Positions 40,575-50,642 of a stretch of 63,002 nucleotides of DNA are shown in pieces. Made by a program: the position numbers and the translations under genes. Under the pieces are notes generated by a model, which worked only from the letters and a program-made list of their open reading frames with translations, was not told the origin of the DNA and did no database searches. Source of the DNA: CAZSBB01 sp964605235 (GTDB lineage Bacteria; Planctomycetota; Phycisphaerae; Phycisphaerales; Phycisphaeraceae). The stretch lies in the NCBI GenBank assembly GCA_964605235.1, contig CAZSBB010000037.1, positions 1 to 63,002 of the forward strand, read 5' to 3'. The stretch's first letter is position 1; the number at the start of each line of letters is the position of its first letter.

Positions 40575-41222
40575 ATGGATCGCATCAAAGCCCTGCTCAA
40601 GGATCCCCAGCCGCGCAAATGGCTGTTCTACGGCGACAGCATCACCCACGGGGCGCTGCACACCTTCGGCCAGCGCGATTACACCCAGCTGTTCGCCGAG
40701 CGCGTGCGCTTCGAGCTCAAGCGCAGCATGGATGTGGTCATCAACACCGCCATCAGCGGGAACAGCACGCGGCAGTTGCTCGAAGGCTTCGACTGGCGGC
40801 TGGCGCAGTTCAAACCTGACGTCGTCCTGCTGATGATCGGCATGAACGACTGCTCGACCAACAACCCGGTGACGCTGCACGAGTTTCACGCCAACCTGAC
40901 GGAACTGGCGAACCGGATCGCGGCTCTGGGCAGTGAGCTGGTGTTGCAGACCACCTGTCCGATCCTGCCCAACACCGCGCCGGACCGTTCGCCGCACATC
41001 GATGCTTACATGGAGGCGATCCGTCAGGTGGCAACCGAGCGCAACCTGCCGCTGGTGGATCACTACGCTTACTGGAAGAGCGTGGGCGGCCGGCTGTATT
41101 ACTGGATGAGCAACGAGTTTCACCCCAACGCCGAAGGTCATCGCGCCTTCGCCCACAAGCTGTTTGCAGCCCTGGACATCTTCGACCCGCAGGCGGCGAC
41201 CTGTCGTCTGCTGGTGCCCTGA
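40575..41222 (+). CDS. SGNH/GDSL hydrolase
   Basis: 215 aa from ATG 40575 with AGAAGG about 9 nt upstream; the in-frame TTG 40557 is too early. Block I FYGDSITHGALH, NTAISGNSTRQL, block III LMIGMNDCSTNN and block V NEFHPNAEGHR. The usual Asp of DxxH reads Asn here (N-E-F-H), which may weaken or shift the catalytic triad. No signal peptide. It resembles rhamnogalacturonan- or xylan-acetylesterase-like SGNH proteins. Family certain, substrate open. Confidence 0.88.
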   Translation: MDRIKALLKDPQPRKWLFYGDSITHGALHTFGQRDYTQLFAERVRFELKRSMDVVINTAISGNSTRQLLEGFDWRLAQFKPDVVLLMIGMNDCSTNNPVTLHEFHANLTELANRIAALGSELVLQTTCPILPNTAPDRSPHIDAYMEAIRQVATERNLPLVDHYAYWKSVGGRLYYWMSNEFHPNAEGHRAFAHKLFAALDIFDPQAATCRLLVP

Positions 41223-41266
41223 TGAGGCGGGATAGCAAATAGGTGGGCAAAAAGGTTGCGTCCGGC

Positions 41267-41283
41267 GCTAACCTGACGTTAGC
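41267..41283. promoter_or_regulatory. Inverted repeat GCTAAC-CTGAC-GTTAGC
   Basis: 6-bp perfect arms in the 114-nt gap before the symporter operon; possible operator or weak hairpin. Confidence 0.35.
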
Positions 41284-41336
41284 ATTGCGCCTCACGGCTG
41301 TGGTGGAGTTCTCCGCCAGCACTTTGGGAGGCTGAC

Positions 41337-43549
<2,213 letters not shown>

Positions 43550-43574
43550 GCCCCACGCTGCGAACATGTTTTTT

Positions 43575-43641
43575 TAGGTCCGGGCTGGCCCGGACAACGA
43601 CAACCAAGCGGCATTCCTGTCCGGGCCAGCCCGGACCTACA
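43575..43641. repeat. Pair of TCCGGGC palindromes
   Basis: TAGGTCCGGGCTGGCCCGGAC and, 24 nt on, TGTCCGGGCCAGCCCGGACC: two inverted copies facing each other just after the symporter stop. Confidence 0.75.
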
Positions 43642-43663
43642 GGATGGCGTTCATTGGTTCAGC

Positions 43664-43779
43664 AACGAGCCGGAAGCGTCAACGACGGGTTGGGCTCCCG
43701 GTTGCCATGGGCTTTGCCTGGTTGCACCGATTCAACGGATGTCGGGGGCAGCGCCCGTCGCTCACGCTTCCGGCTCGTT
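43664..43779. repeat. ACGAGCCGGAAGCGTCAGCG element, copy 2
   Basis: 116 bp, ends as in copy 1 (one mismatch on the left). The interior shares TGGTTGCACCGA and TCAACGGA with copy 3. Its right end supplies the stop codon of the RNA methyltransferase gene that ends at 43778. Confidence 0.8.
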
Positions 43780-44572
43780 AAGGCAATGCGCGCTGGCGCA
43801 CCGCTTCGTATAGCAGGAGCGCTGCGCTGACGGAAGCATTGAGCGAATCGGTGGTCGGGCCCTGCATCGGGATACGCACCGATTGCTGCGGAGTGTTGGC
43901 GTCGAACCAGTCATCGCTCAGGCCGGTGTCCTCGGGACCGATGACGATGGCGACGGGTCGCCGCAGGTCGCATTGGGTGTAAAGCTGCTCCGCGCGGGGG
44001 GACGTGAGGATGAGCGTGATGCCGCGCTGCGCCAGTTCGGCGCGCAGCACCGGGCCGGCGGCCGCCACCACCGGCAGACGGAACACCGCGCCGGTGCTGG
44101 CGTGGATGGCGTTGGGGTTGAAAGGATCGACGACTTCATCCGCCACGAGCAGGCCTGCCGCCCCGGCAGCTTCGGCGGTACGCGCCATCGCGCCGAGATT
44201 GCCCGGCTTTTCCACGCCGACCGCGATCAGCCACAGCGCCGGCGCTGCCGCCTGATCCAACGCCTGGGGCAGCGTCCACTGCGGGGCGTCAAACACGCCG
44301 ACGACGCCCTCGGGGTTGTTGCGGTAGGCGAGTTTTTCCATCACCGCGCGATTGCAGCGGTACAGCCGGGCCCCCGGAACCTGCGGAGCAACGGGCAGCA
44401 GATCGGGACACCAGAACAGCTCATGGCCGGCCAACCCTGCGCCGGCAGCGCGTTCGACCTGGCGCGGCCCATCGGCGAGCAGCAAACCCGCGGCGCGGCG
44501 GTCGCGCCCGGTGCGGAGCGCGACCGCCGCCTTGACGCGGGGATTTTGCGTGCTGGTGAGGTCAAGCGTCAT
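43778..44572 (-). CDS. SpoU/TrmH-family RNA 2'-O-methyltransferase
   Basis: 264 aa. N-terminal substrate-binding part (about 1-95: STQNPRVKAAVALRTGRDRR, YRNNPEGVVGVF) and the SPOUT knot with its three motifs: GVEKPGNLGAMARTAEAAG, VIGPEDTGLSDDWF, IPMQGPTTDSLNASVSAALLLYE. Layout matches RlmB/TsnR-like enzymes that methylate ribose in 23S rRNA or tRNA. The stop codon lies in the adjacent repeat, so the C-terminus may have been set by insertion of that repeat. No SD or close -10 is evident. Confidence 0.92.
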   Translation of the reverse strand: MTLDLTSTQNPRVKAAVALRTGRDRRAAGLLLADGPRQVERAAGAGLAGHELFWCPDLLPVAPQVPGARLYRCNRAVMEKLAYRNNPEGVVGVFDAPQWTLPQALDQAAAPALWLIAVGVEKPGNLGAMARTAEAAGAAGLLVADEVVDPFNPNAIHASTGAVFRLPVVAAAGPVLRAELAQRGITLILTSPRAEQLYTQCDLRRPVAIVIGPEDTGLSDDWFDANTPQQSVRIPMQGPTTDSLNASVSAALLLYEAVRQRALP

Positions 44573-44621
44573 GAGCAGCCCGAACCGATGTGGCGCGGGT
44601 TTCCCTTGGTATCACAGAAAA

Positions 44622-44796
44622 TGTCCGGGCGAGCCCGGACCTGCAAACAAACACTTCAGGTGTGGTGCGCGGCGTCAGCATCTTTGTAGGTCCGGGCTCG
44701 CCCGGACACTGCTGGACGCTGAGTGACACATGTCCGGGCCAGCCGGGCTTACCACGTTGACGCTGCGTGGTTCGTGTCCGGGCAAGCCCGGACCTA
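44622..44796. repeat. Cluster of four TCCGGGC palindromes
   Basis: Copies at about 44622-44642, 44686-44708, 44729-44750 and 44773-44796, in alternating orientation, one imperfect (GGGCCAGCCGGGCTT). They fill the gap between the methyltransferase start and the aminotransferase stop. Confidence 0.75.
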
Positions 44797-44816
44797 CACC
44801 CCGCGTCATGCGGCGT

Positions 44817-46022
44817 TCAGCCCACCGTGGTTTCGCTGCGCATCAGCACGCGGTTGAGCTGGCGCATCGCCTGCTTGAGCCGCTGCTCGTTTTCGATGAG
44901 CGCCATGCGGACATAGCCTTCGCCCTGCTGGCCGAACGCAGCGCCGGGGGTCATGGCGACGTCCGCCTGTTCGACCATCGCCAGGCAGAAGTCATTGGTG
45001 GAGTTGTTGAAGCGCGCCAGTTGCTCGGGGTTCACCTTGGCCCAGACGAACATGGTCGCCCGGGGGCTGTCGACTTCCCAGCCCATTTTCCGCAGGCCCG
45101 AGACCAGCACATCACGGCGCTGCTGGTATTTGAGGTTCTGCGCTTGAATGTGGTGATCGCCTTCGCGCATGGCGATGATGGCGGCAATCTGCACCGCCTG
45201 GAAGATGCCGTAGTCGTAGTAGCCCTTGATGGTGCCCAGGGCTTTGATCATCTGCTTGTGGCCGCAGCAGAAGCCGATGCGCCAGCCCGCCATGTTGTAG
45301 GGTTTGCTCAGGGTGGTGAACTCGACGCCGTATTCCTTGGCGCCCTGGGCCTGGAGGAAGCTGGGGGCGGTGTAGTCGTCGAAGCAGGTTTCGCCGTAGG
45401 CGAAGTCGTGGAGGATCATGACCTGATGCCGCGCCGCCATGGCGACGACCTGATCGAAGAAGCCGCGGTCAACGGTCATGGTCGTGGGGTTGTGCGGGTA
45501 GTTGAGCACCACCACCTTGGGCTTGGGGGTCAGGTGTTCGAGCACGGCTTCAATGCGCGCCAGGAACGCGGCGTCATTGCCCAGCGGCACCGACACCGTG
45601 CTGGCGCCGGCGAGCACCACCGCGTAGGTGTGAATCTGGAAGGCGGGGTCGGCAACGACGGCGATGTCACCCGGGCCCAGCAGCGCCAAGCACATGTGGC
45701 TGAAGCCTTCCTTGGAGCCGATGGTCGCAATGACCTCGGTGTCGGGGTCCAGTTCGACGCCCCAGCGGCGTTTGTACTTCTGCGCCATGTCGCGGCGCAG
45801 GTTGCGGATGCCCGCCGAGACGGAGTATCGGCTGTTGCGCGGGTCGCTGACCGCCTCGCGGATTTTGTCCACCACGGGGTCGGGCGGCGCGTCCAGCGGG
45901 TTGCCCATGTTCATGTCGATCACATCCGCGCCCTCGCGGCGGCGATCGTAAATCATCTGTTTCAAACGCCCCAGCACGTACGGGGGCAGGCGTTCAATGC
46001 GGCTGGCGACACGGATATCCAT
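44817..46022 (-). CDS. alaC: Class I/II aminotransferase, AlaC (glutamate-pyruvate) type
   Basis: 401 aa PLP enzyme. RIERLPPYVLGRLKQMIYDRR opens it as in E. coli AlaC; VIDMNMGNPLDAPPDPVV, RYSVSAGIRNLRRDMAQ, IATIGSKEGFSHMCLALLGPGD and VVLNYPHNPTTM follow. The PLP lysine is in FTTLSKPYNMAGWRIGF (about 230-246), and MALIENEQRLKQAMR ends the small domain. It makes alanine from pyruvate and glutamate. ATG 46022 has AAAGG 8 nt upstream. LL-diaminopimelate aminotransferases are a related alternative. Confidence 0.9.
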   Translation of the reverse strand: MDIRVASRIERLPPYVLGRLKQMIYDRRREGADVIDMNMGNPLDAPPDPVVDKIREAVSDPRNSRYSVSAGIRNLRRDMAQKYKRRWGVELDPDTEVIATIGSKEGFSHMCLALLGPGDIAVVADPAFQIHTYAVVLAGASTVSVPLGNDAAFLARIEAVLEHLTPKPKVVVLNYPHNPTTMTVDRGFFDQVVAMAARHQVMILHDFAYGETCFDDYTAPSFLQAQGAKEYGVEFTTLSKPYNMAGWRIGFCCGHKQMIKALGTIKGYYDYGIFQAVQIAAIIAMREGDHHIQAQNLKYQQRRDVLVSGLRKMGWEVDSPRATMFVWAKVNPEQLARFNNSTNDFCLAMVEQADVAMTPGAAFGQQGEGYVRMALIENEQRLKQAMRQLNRVLMRSETTVG

Positions 46023-46109
46023 GACAAAGCCTTTGCGGAAAATGGGAAAAGCTCGGAAGAGCGGAGAAGCGAAGCGGACTCAGGTTCGGAGCGGGGGGAA
46101 GTATAGCGC

Positions 46110-47120
46110 TCAAGGCGCCGCCGCGGCCTGCTTGCGCGCCTGCTGCCAACTGGCGCTCAGTTGGGGATCGAGCACCGTCACGTCGGCGTCATCGAGCGTA
46201 GTTCGCACCAGACGGGCCATGAGCATCCGTTCCATCTCGCGGCGAACGCTGACTTCCAGTTGCCCACGCACCTGGGCAAAGTCCACGCCGTCGGGGGCTA
46301 TTGTCGCTTCCAGACGCAAAATCGCAAAACCCTGCTCCAGGGCGATCGGGTCGCTGACCTGATTGGGGGTCAGTTGCGCCATGGCGCGGCGCAGGGCCGC
46401 CGGGTAGGTGGCGTCCGCGGGACTCACCGGCGGGAGCAGGCCACCGTTGTTGCGGGTGGGGTCGGTGCTGTGGCGATTGACCAGTTCGACAAATGCCGCG
46501 CCGCCTCGCGCCTGCGCAGTGATCTGTCCCGCCACGGCGGCGCTGTCCACGGTGATCAGCCGGGCGACATGGCGCAGCCCGTGTTCCAGTTCGTAAGCCT
46601 GCCGGAGCGCCTGCTCGGTGACGATGACCTCCGGCTGCACCAGCAGGCGTAAGGCGGCATTGCGCCAGAGCAGGGAGCGGAAACGCGCTTCGCCCAGCCC
46701 CCGGCGGACGCGCAGCTCGCGCAGCAGGCGGGCCGCCTGGTCGGGGTCGGGAGCCAGCAGGTCAAGCATGATCTGCCGCTCGGCGTCGAGTTGCCGTTCG
46801 TCGATGAGCAATTGCCGGGACGCCAGCCGCTGGCGCAGCGCCTGTTCCAGGACATATTCGGTGAGCACCTCGCCCCCGGCGGCTTCGAGCAGCGCCGGGC
46901 GAACCGCCGACCACTGCACCGCCTGGCCATCGACATACGCCAAGGGACCGGTTGCCGCTGGCGGCGCGGCGTCAGCGCGGGTAGATTGGGCGGCAGGCCG
47001 AGCGGAAGTGCCCGCGGCGCCAGCGGGTGGAGAGACGGAGATCGGCGTACCACGCTTGCCGGCGGCACAAGCCGACAGGGTGATGCCGCACAACAGGATG
47101 AGGGTCCGGCGCCAATCCAT
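46110..47120 (-). CDS. Peptidyl-prolyl isomerase lipoprotein (PpiC/SurA type)
   Basis: 336 aa. Lipobox LSAC with C18, then an Ala/Pro/Ser linker to about 55. A helical SurA/PrsA-like N-lobe (about 60-175: PLAYVDGQAVQW, LTEYVLEQALRQRLASRQLL) precedes the parvulin domain at about 178-270 (HVARLITV, FVELVNRHSTDPTRNNGGLLP, LTPNQVSDPIALEQGFAILRLE). A C-terminal helix follows. Likely a periplasmic folding factor for exported proteins. Starts with the TAGCGT hexamer 6 nt upstream; divergent from the zinc-ribbon gene. Confidence 0.87.
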   Translation of the reverse strand: MDWRRTLILLCGITLSACAAGKRGTPISVSPPAGAAGTSARPAAQSTRADAAPPAATGPLAYVDGQAVQWSAVRPALLEAAGGEVLTEYVLEQALRQRLASRQLLIDERQLDAERQIMLDLLAPDPDQAARLLRELRVRRGLGEARFRSLLWRNAALRLLVQPEVIVTEQALRQAYELEHGLRHVARLITVDSAAVAGQITAQARGGAAFVELVNRHSTDPTRNNGGLLPPVSPADATYPAALRRAMAQLTPNQVSDPIALEQGFAILRLEATIAPDGVDFAQVRGQLEVSVRREMERMLMARLVRTTLDDADVTVLDPQLSASWQQARKQAAAAP

Positions 47121-47126
47121 GGCGTC

Positions 47127-47132
47127 ACGCTA
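47127..47132 (-). promoter_or_regulatory. Candidate leaderless -10 (TAGCGT)
   Basis: TAGCGT ends 6 nt before ATG 47120; only the TANNNT core matches. Confidence 0.3.
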
Positions 47133-47181
47133 CGACCCCGTTGGAGAACTGTCAACGTCCCAACCGCGGAGGCCGGTTCGC

Positions 47182-48447
47182 ATGGCTGAAGAAACGCAGA
47201 CCATCCTGTGTCCCTACTGTGGGCATATCAACCAGCGCGCGACCGATCGCTGCGAGGAATGCCACGGGCTGTTTGAACCGCTCAGCCGCAAGGCGACGCA
47301 GATCGCCATGGGGCCGTGGTACATCCGCGACGCCCGTCGGCCGTTCCGTCCCGGCTGCAGCTACGACGTGCTCAAACGGCAAGCCTTGGCGGGCAAGCTC
47401 AAGGCGATGACCATCGTGCGCGGGCCCACCACCCGGCAGTTCTGGGCGCTCGCCCGCAACACCCCGGGCCTGGCGCATCTGGTGGGCTATTGCCACGCCT
47501 GCGGCAGTCACGTCGAGCCCACCGACACCCGCTGCGGCGTGTGTGCCGAGAAGTTCACCGACGCCCCGCAGCGCAATGAGCTGGGGCTGCTCTACCCCAC
47601 CGCCACCGATGCCGCCACCGCCCAGCGTGCCCTCGATGATCAGCTTGAACGGCTCGCCAATGGGGACGCCCCCGCCGCCGCTCCCGCCCCCGCTGCCCCT
47701 CCTGCACCCGGTAAAACCAGCCCGCTGACCAGCCCCGTTGCCGCCCCGGCCCCCACGCCGACGGCGCCGACCACCCCCGGCGCCGATCTGCTCAGCCAGG
47801 TGCTCGGCGCGGCTACGGTCAATCGGCAAAGCGCCAGTCCCGCGCCCACCGCCGTCAAACCCAGTGCTCCTGCGCCCGCGGCCCCGGCGGCTGCGACCCC
47901 GGCTGTCACTAAACCGATCGCACCCCAGGCGATCGACTTCGACCCCAGTGAGGATGAGCAGGCCGACACCCGTGAAACCCTCCGGCAGCAGGGCAAACGC
48001 CTCAACTCCGTCACCGTCCTGCTGGTCGTCTCCAATCTGGCGGTGCTGGCGCTGGTCGTCGTGCTCGTGCTGGCGTGGCAGAAACAGGCGGATCGGCAAG
48101 GCCCCACGCACCCCGGCTTCGGCGTTCCCATGCCCAACCCCGCCCCCGCCCCCGCCCCCGGGAGCGCCTCCGCCCCCGGAAACGCAGCCACCGGAACACC
48201 TGGAGCCCCCGGCGGCTCCGGCCCTTCGCTGTTCGACAGCACCCCCGGCATCGGACCTTTGAGCGAGCTCATGGCCAAAGCCCGCAGTCTGGAAGACAAA
48301 AACGACGTGGCGGGCGCTTTGCAGGCCTTGCAGAGCTATGCTGATACGGTTCCCGCCAAGGACCATCCCGCCGAGCTTAAGACCGAAATGGAACGGCTGC
48401 GGCTGAAGCTCAAACGCCAGCAGGCGGGCGGATTTTTCAGCGAATGA
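47182..48447 (+). CDS. Zinc-ribbon membrane protein with Pro/Ala linkers
   Basis: 421 aa from ATG 47182 (GGAGG about 10 nt upstream). N-terminal zinc ribbon CPYCGH...CEEC (10-27) and a second CHAC...CGVC (about 105-123). Between them is a GWYIRD-like region (MGPWYIRDARRPFRPGCSYDVLKR). A long Ala/Pro/Thr linker (about 160-265) leads to one TM (about 277-297), then a short extracytoplasmic helical domain. The frame is open upstream to 46618 but that part is antisense to the PPIase gene. The aminotransferase gene follows 19 nt later. Function unknown. Confidence 0.8.
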   Translation: MAEETQTILCPYCGHINQRATDRCEECHGLFEPLSRKATQIAMGPWYIRDARRPFRPGCSYDVLKRQALAGKLKAMTIVRGPTTRQFWALARNTPGLAHLVGYCHACGSHVEPTDTRCGVCAEKFTDAPQRNELGLLYPTATDAATAQRALDDQLERLANGDAPAAAPAPAAPPAPGKTSPLTSPVAAPAPTPTAPTTPGADLLSQVLGAATVNRQSASPAPTAVKPSAPAPAAPAAATPAVTKPIAPQAIDFDPSEDEQADTRETLRQQGKRLNSVTVLLVVSNLAVLALVVVLVLAWQKQADRQGPTHPGFGVPMPNPAPAPAPGSASAPGNAATGTPGAPGGSGPSLFDSTPGIGPLSELMAKARSLEDKNDVAGALQALQSYADTVPAKDHPAELKTEMERLRLKLKRQQAGGFFSE

Positions 48448-48466
48448 CTGGCTCGGGAGGGTGACT

Positions 48467-49684
48467 GTGACCGCGGGACGACGACTGTACATGGACAACG
48501 CCGCCACCAGCTTCCCCAAGCCGGCGACGGTGCTCCAGGCGATGACCCACTACGCCACCGAGCTGGGCGCCAGCCCCGGCCGCGGCGCCTATCACGAAGC
48601 CCGCGAAGCCGGCCGGTTGATGAACCAATGCCGCGCGCGCATCGCCCAGCTCATCGGCGCGGATCTCAACCATCCCGAAAACATCATCTTCACGCTCAAC
48701 ACCACCGACGCGCTGAACCTGGCGATCCGCGGCATCGTCTGGGCGGATGCTTCCCGCCCGCGCCACCTCATCACCACCCATCTGGATCACAACTCCGTCC
48801 TGCGGCCGTTCAGCGCCTTGTGCCAGCACAGCCACATCACACAGACGCGCGTGCCCTGCGATCCGCAGACCGGGCTGGTCGATCCGCAGGACATCGCCCG
48901 CGCCATCACGCCCGACACCTGCCTCATCGCCATCGTGCATGGCTCCAACGTCTCGGGCACGCTCCAACCCATTGCCGAGGTCGGCCGAGTCGCCCGCGAG
49001 CATGGCGTCCCCTTCCTCGTCGATGCCGCCCAGACCTGCGGGCATTTTCCCCTTGACGTGCAGGCGATGGACATCGACATGCTCGCGGCCCCCGGCCACA
49101 AAGGCTTGCTCGGGCCGCTGGGCACCGGCTTCCTGTACCTGCGTCCGGGCATGGAAAAGCAGCTCGTCACCATCCGCGAAGGCGGCACCGGCTCCATCAG
49201 CGATCAGGCGGTGCAACCCGATTTCCTGCCCGACCGCTTCGAACCCGGCAGCCACAACGCCATCGGCATCATCGGCTTGTCCGAAGGCGTGCAGTGGATT
49301 CTCGACCGCGGCGTCGAGGCCGTGTGGCGGCATGAAAAACAGCTCATGGCGACCATGATCGAATGCCTGAGCGAAATCGCCGAGCATGATCGGCGTCTGA
49401 CCTACTTCGGACCCCAGGGCGTGAAAAATCGCTGCGGCGTCTTTTCCGTCCGCATCGACGGCTTCGATCAGCCCCAGGCGCTCTCCGACGCGCTCGAACA
49501 GGAGTTCGGCATCCTCACCCGCTCGGGCATCCACTGCGCCCCGCTGGCGCATGCGACCTTCGGCACCGATCGCCTGGGCGGCATGACCCGCCTGAGCTTT
49601 GGCCCCTTCCTGACCACCCAGGACGTCCGCTACGCCGGCGACGCGCTGGCCGCCCTGACCCACCGCATGGCGGGTGTAGGATAG
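48467..49684 (+). CDS. Class-V aminotransferase, cysteine desulfurase-like
   Basis: 405 aa from GTG 48467, 6 nt after GGGAGG; GTG 48461 would abut the SD. YMDNAATSFPKPATVLQAM opens it as in the TIGR01977 cysteine desulfurase-like family. HLDHNS (H109), VDAAQTCGHFP (D186) and AAPGHKGLLGPLG (PLP lysine K212) are the cofactor sites. SGIHCAPLAH near the C-terminus has the active-site-type cysteine. It probably mobilises sulfur (or selenium) from cysteine; a SufS/IscS role is not shown, since no suf or isc genes are adjacent. Confidence 0.9.
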   Translation: MTAGRRLYMDNAATSFPKPATVLQAMTHYATELGASPGRGAYHEAREAGRLMNQCRARIAQLIGADLNHPENIIFTLNTTDALNLAIRGIVWADASRPRHLITTHLDHNSVLRPFSALCQHSHITQTRVPCDPQTGLVDPQDIARAITPDTCLIAIVHGSNVSGTLQPIAEVGRVAREHGVPFLVDAAQTCGHFPLDVQAMDIDMLAAPGHKGLLGPLGTGFLYLRPGMEKQLVTIREGGTGSISDQAVQPDFLPDRFEPGSHNAIGIIGLSEGVQWILDRGVEAVWRHEKQLMATMIECLSEIAEHDRRLTYFGPQGVKNRCGVFSVRIDGFDQPQALSDALEQEFGILTRSGIHCAPLAHATFGTDRLGGMTRLSFGPFLTTQDVRYAGDALAALTHRMAGVG

Positions 49685-49725
49685 CGGCAAATAGAATACT
49701 CATTGGGAACCTTCAACTGTCCGGG

Positions 49726-50610
49726 ATGACTCATGTGAACAACAATACCGGCCATTTTCTAGAAGACATGGTCAGCCTGATCGAAGGGATTTCCCTTCCA
49801 CCCGGATTTAATATTCAGAAGCGAAAGCGATTATTTGATGAGGAAGGTGTTCCTGTTGCCGAGCTTGATATTGTTATAAGCGGCACGGTAGGATCAGGAA
49901 AACTTACATTCCTCATTGAATGCAGAGACAGGCCCAACGAACATCCCGCACCCGCAAGCTGGATTGAGCAGCTTTCCGGGCGTCGCAGTCGGTTTCACCT
50001 TGACAAAGTGATGGCGGTTTCCAGCACGGGCTTTTCAAAGCCAGCAATTTCTGCCGCCCGAAAATTGAACATTGAACTGCGAACATTTCACGAAATTTCA
50101 ACTAATGATATATCAGCGTGGATTCCGCAATTTGCGCCAATGGTGGCACGACATGGAACCTACACCGATTCATGTATTTTGGTCAACCACAAGGTTATCG
50201 CCAGCAAAAATCTTGAAGAGCTGAATTCTTTTCCTCTAGTTATTCTAGACAATAGCGACACAGAGGTCACTATACTCCAGATATGGAATACAATAATTTC
50301 CCAAGAAAGCGCATGGAATGATGTTCCATTTGGTAGTTCACCTGTTCATAAAATTCTATTTTGCAACGAATACATTACTGAAAAATATTTTGTAAATTCA
50401 GGCGGTATTATTATTCCAGTTTCAGATATTAGATTTGTTGCTGAAATGAAACAATTTTCGATTCCATTCCCACTAACAAAGGCATTTCAATACTCTCCGC
50501 CAACCTGCGACAGCGGCGATCATGTTCCTTTTGCTCAAGTCTATGAATGGAGTGGTAATAGTGATGCATTTACAGTCAGGTTAATGGTCATTGGACACAC
50601 GAACCATTAA
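49726..50610 (+). CDS. AT-rich gene: Mrr-like restriction endonuclease-fold protein
   Basis: 294 aa. N-terminal ~125 residues fit the Mrr-like PD-(D/E)xK fold: VAELDIVISG (D48), LTFLIECRDRP (E65, with R67 where Lys is usual), SWIEQLSGRRSRFHLDKVMAVSSTGFSKPAISAARKLNIELRTF. The C-terminal ~165 residues are unrecognised, beta-rich and Ile/Asn-rich. Codon use is unlike all neighbours: bases 50341-50400 hold only 14 G/C of 60. No methyltransferase or other defence gene is adjacent. Probable recent acquisition; a nuclease role on foreign or modified DNA is inferred. Confidence 0.72.
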   Translation: MTHVNNNTGHFLEDMVSLIEGISLPPGFNIQKRKRLFDEEGVPVAELDIVISGTVGSGKLTFLIECRDRPNEHPAPASWIEQLSGRRSRFHLDKVMAVSSTGFSKPAISAARKLNIELRTFHEISTNDISAWIPQFAPMVARHGTYTDSCILVNHKVIASKNLEELNSFPLVILDNSDTEVTILQIWNTIISQESAWNDVPFGSSPVHKILFCNEYITEKYFVNSGGIIIPVSDIRFVAEMKQFSIPFPLTKAFQYSPPTCDSGDHVPFAQVYEWSGNSDAFTVRLMVIGHTNH

Positions 50611-50642
50611 AAAGTGGAAATAGGCCCGGATCTATAAATACA

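Noticed and set aside
46618..47181. N-terminal extension of the zinc-ribbon protein
   Set aside because: Antisense to the PPIase gene, Ser/Arg-rich, and ATG 47182 has its own SD.
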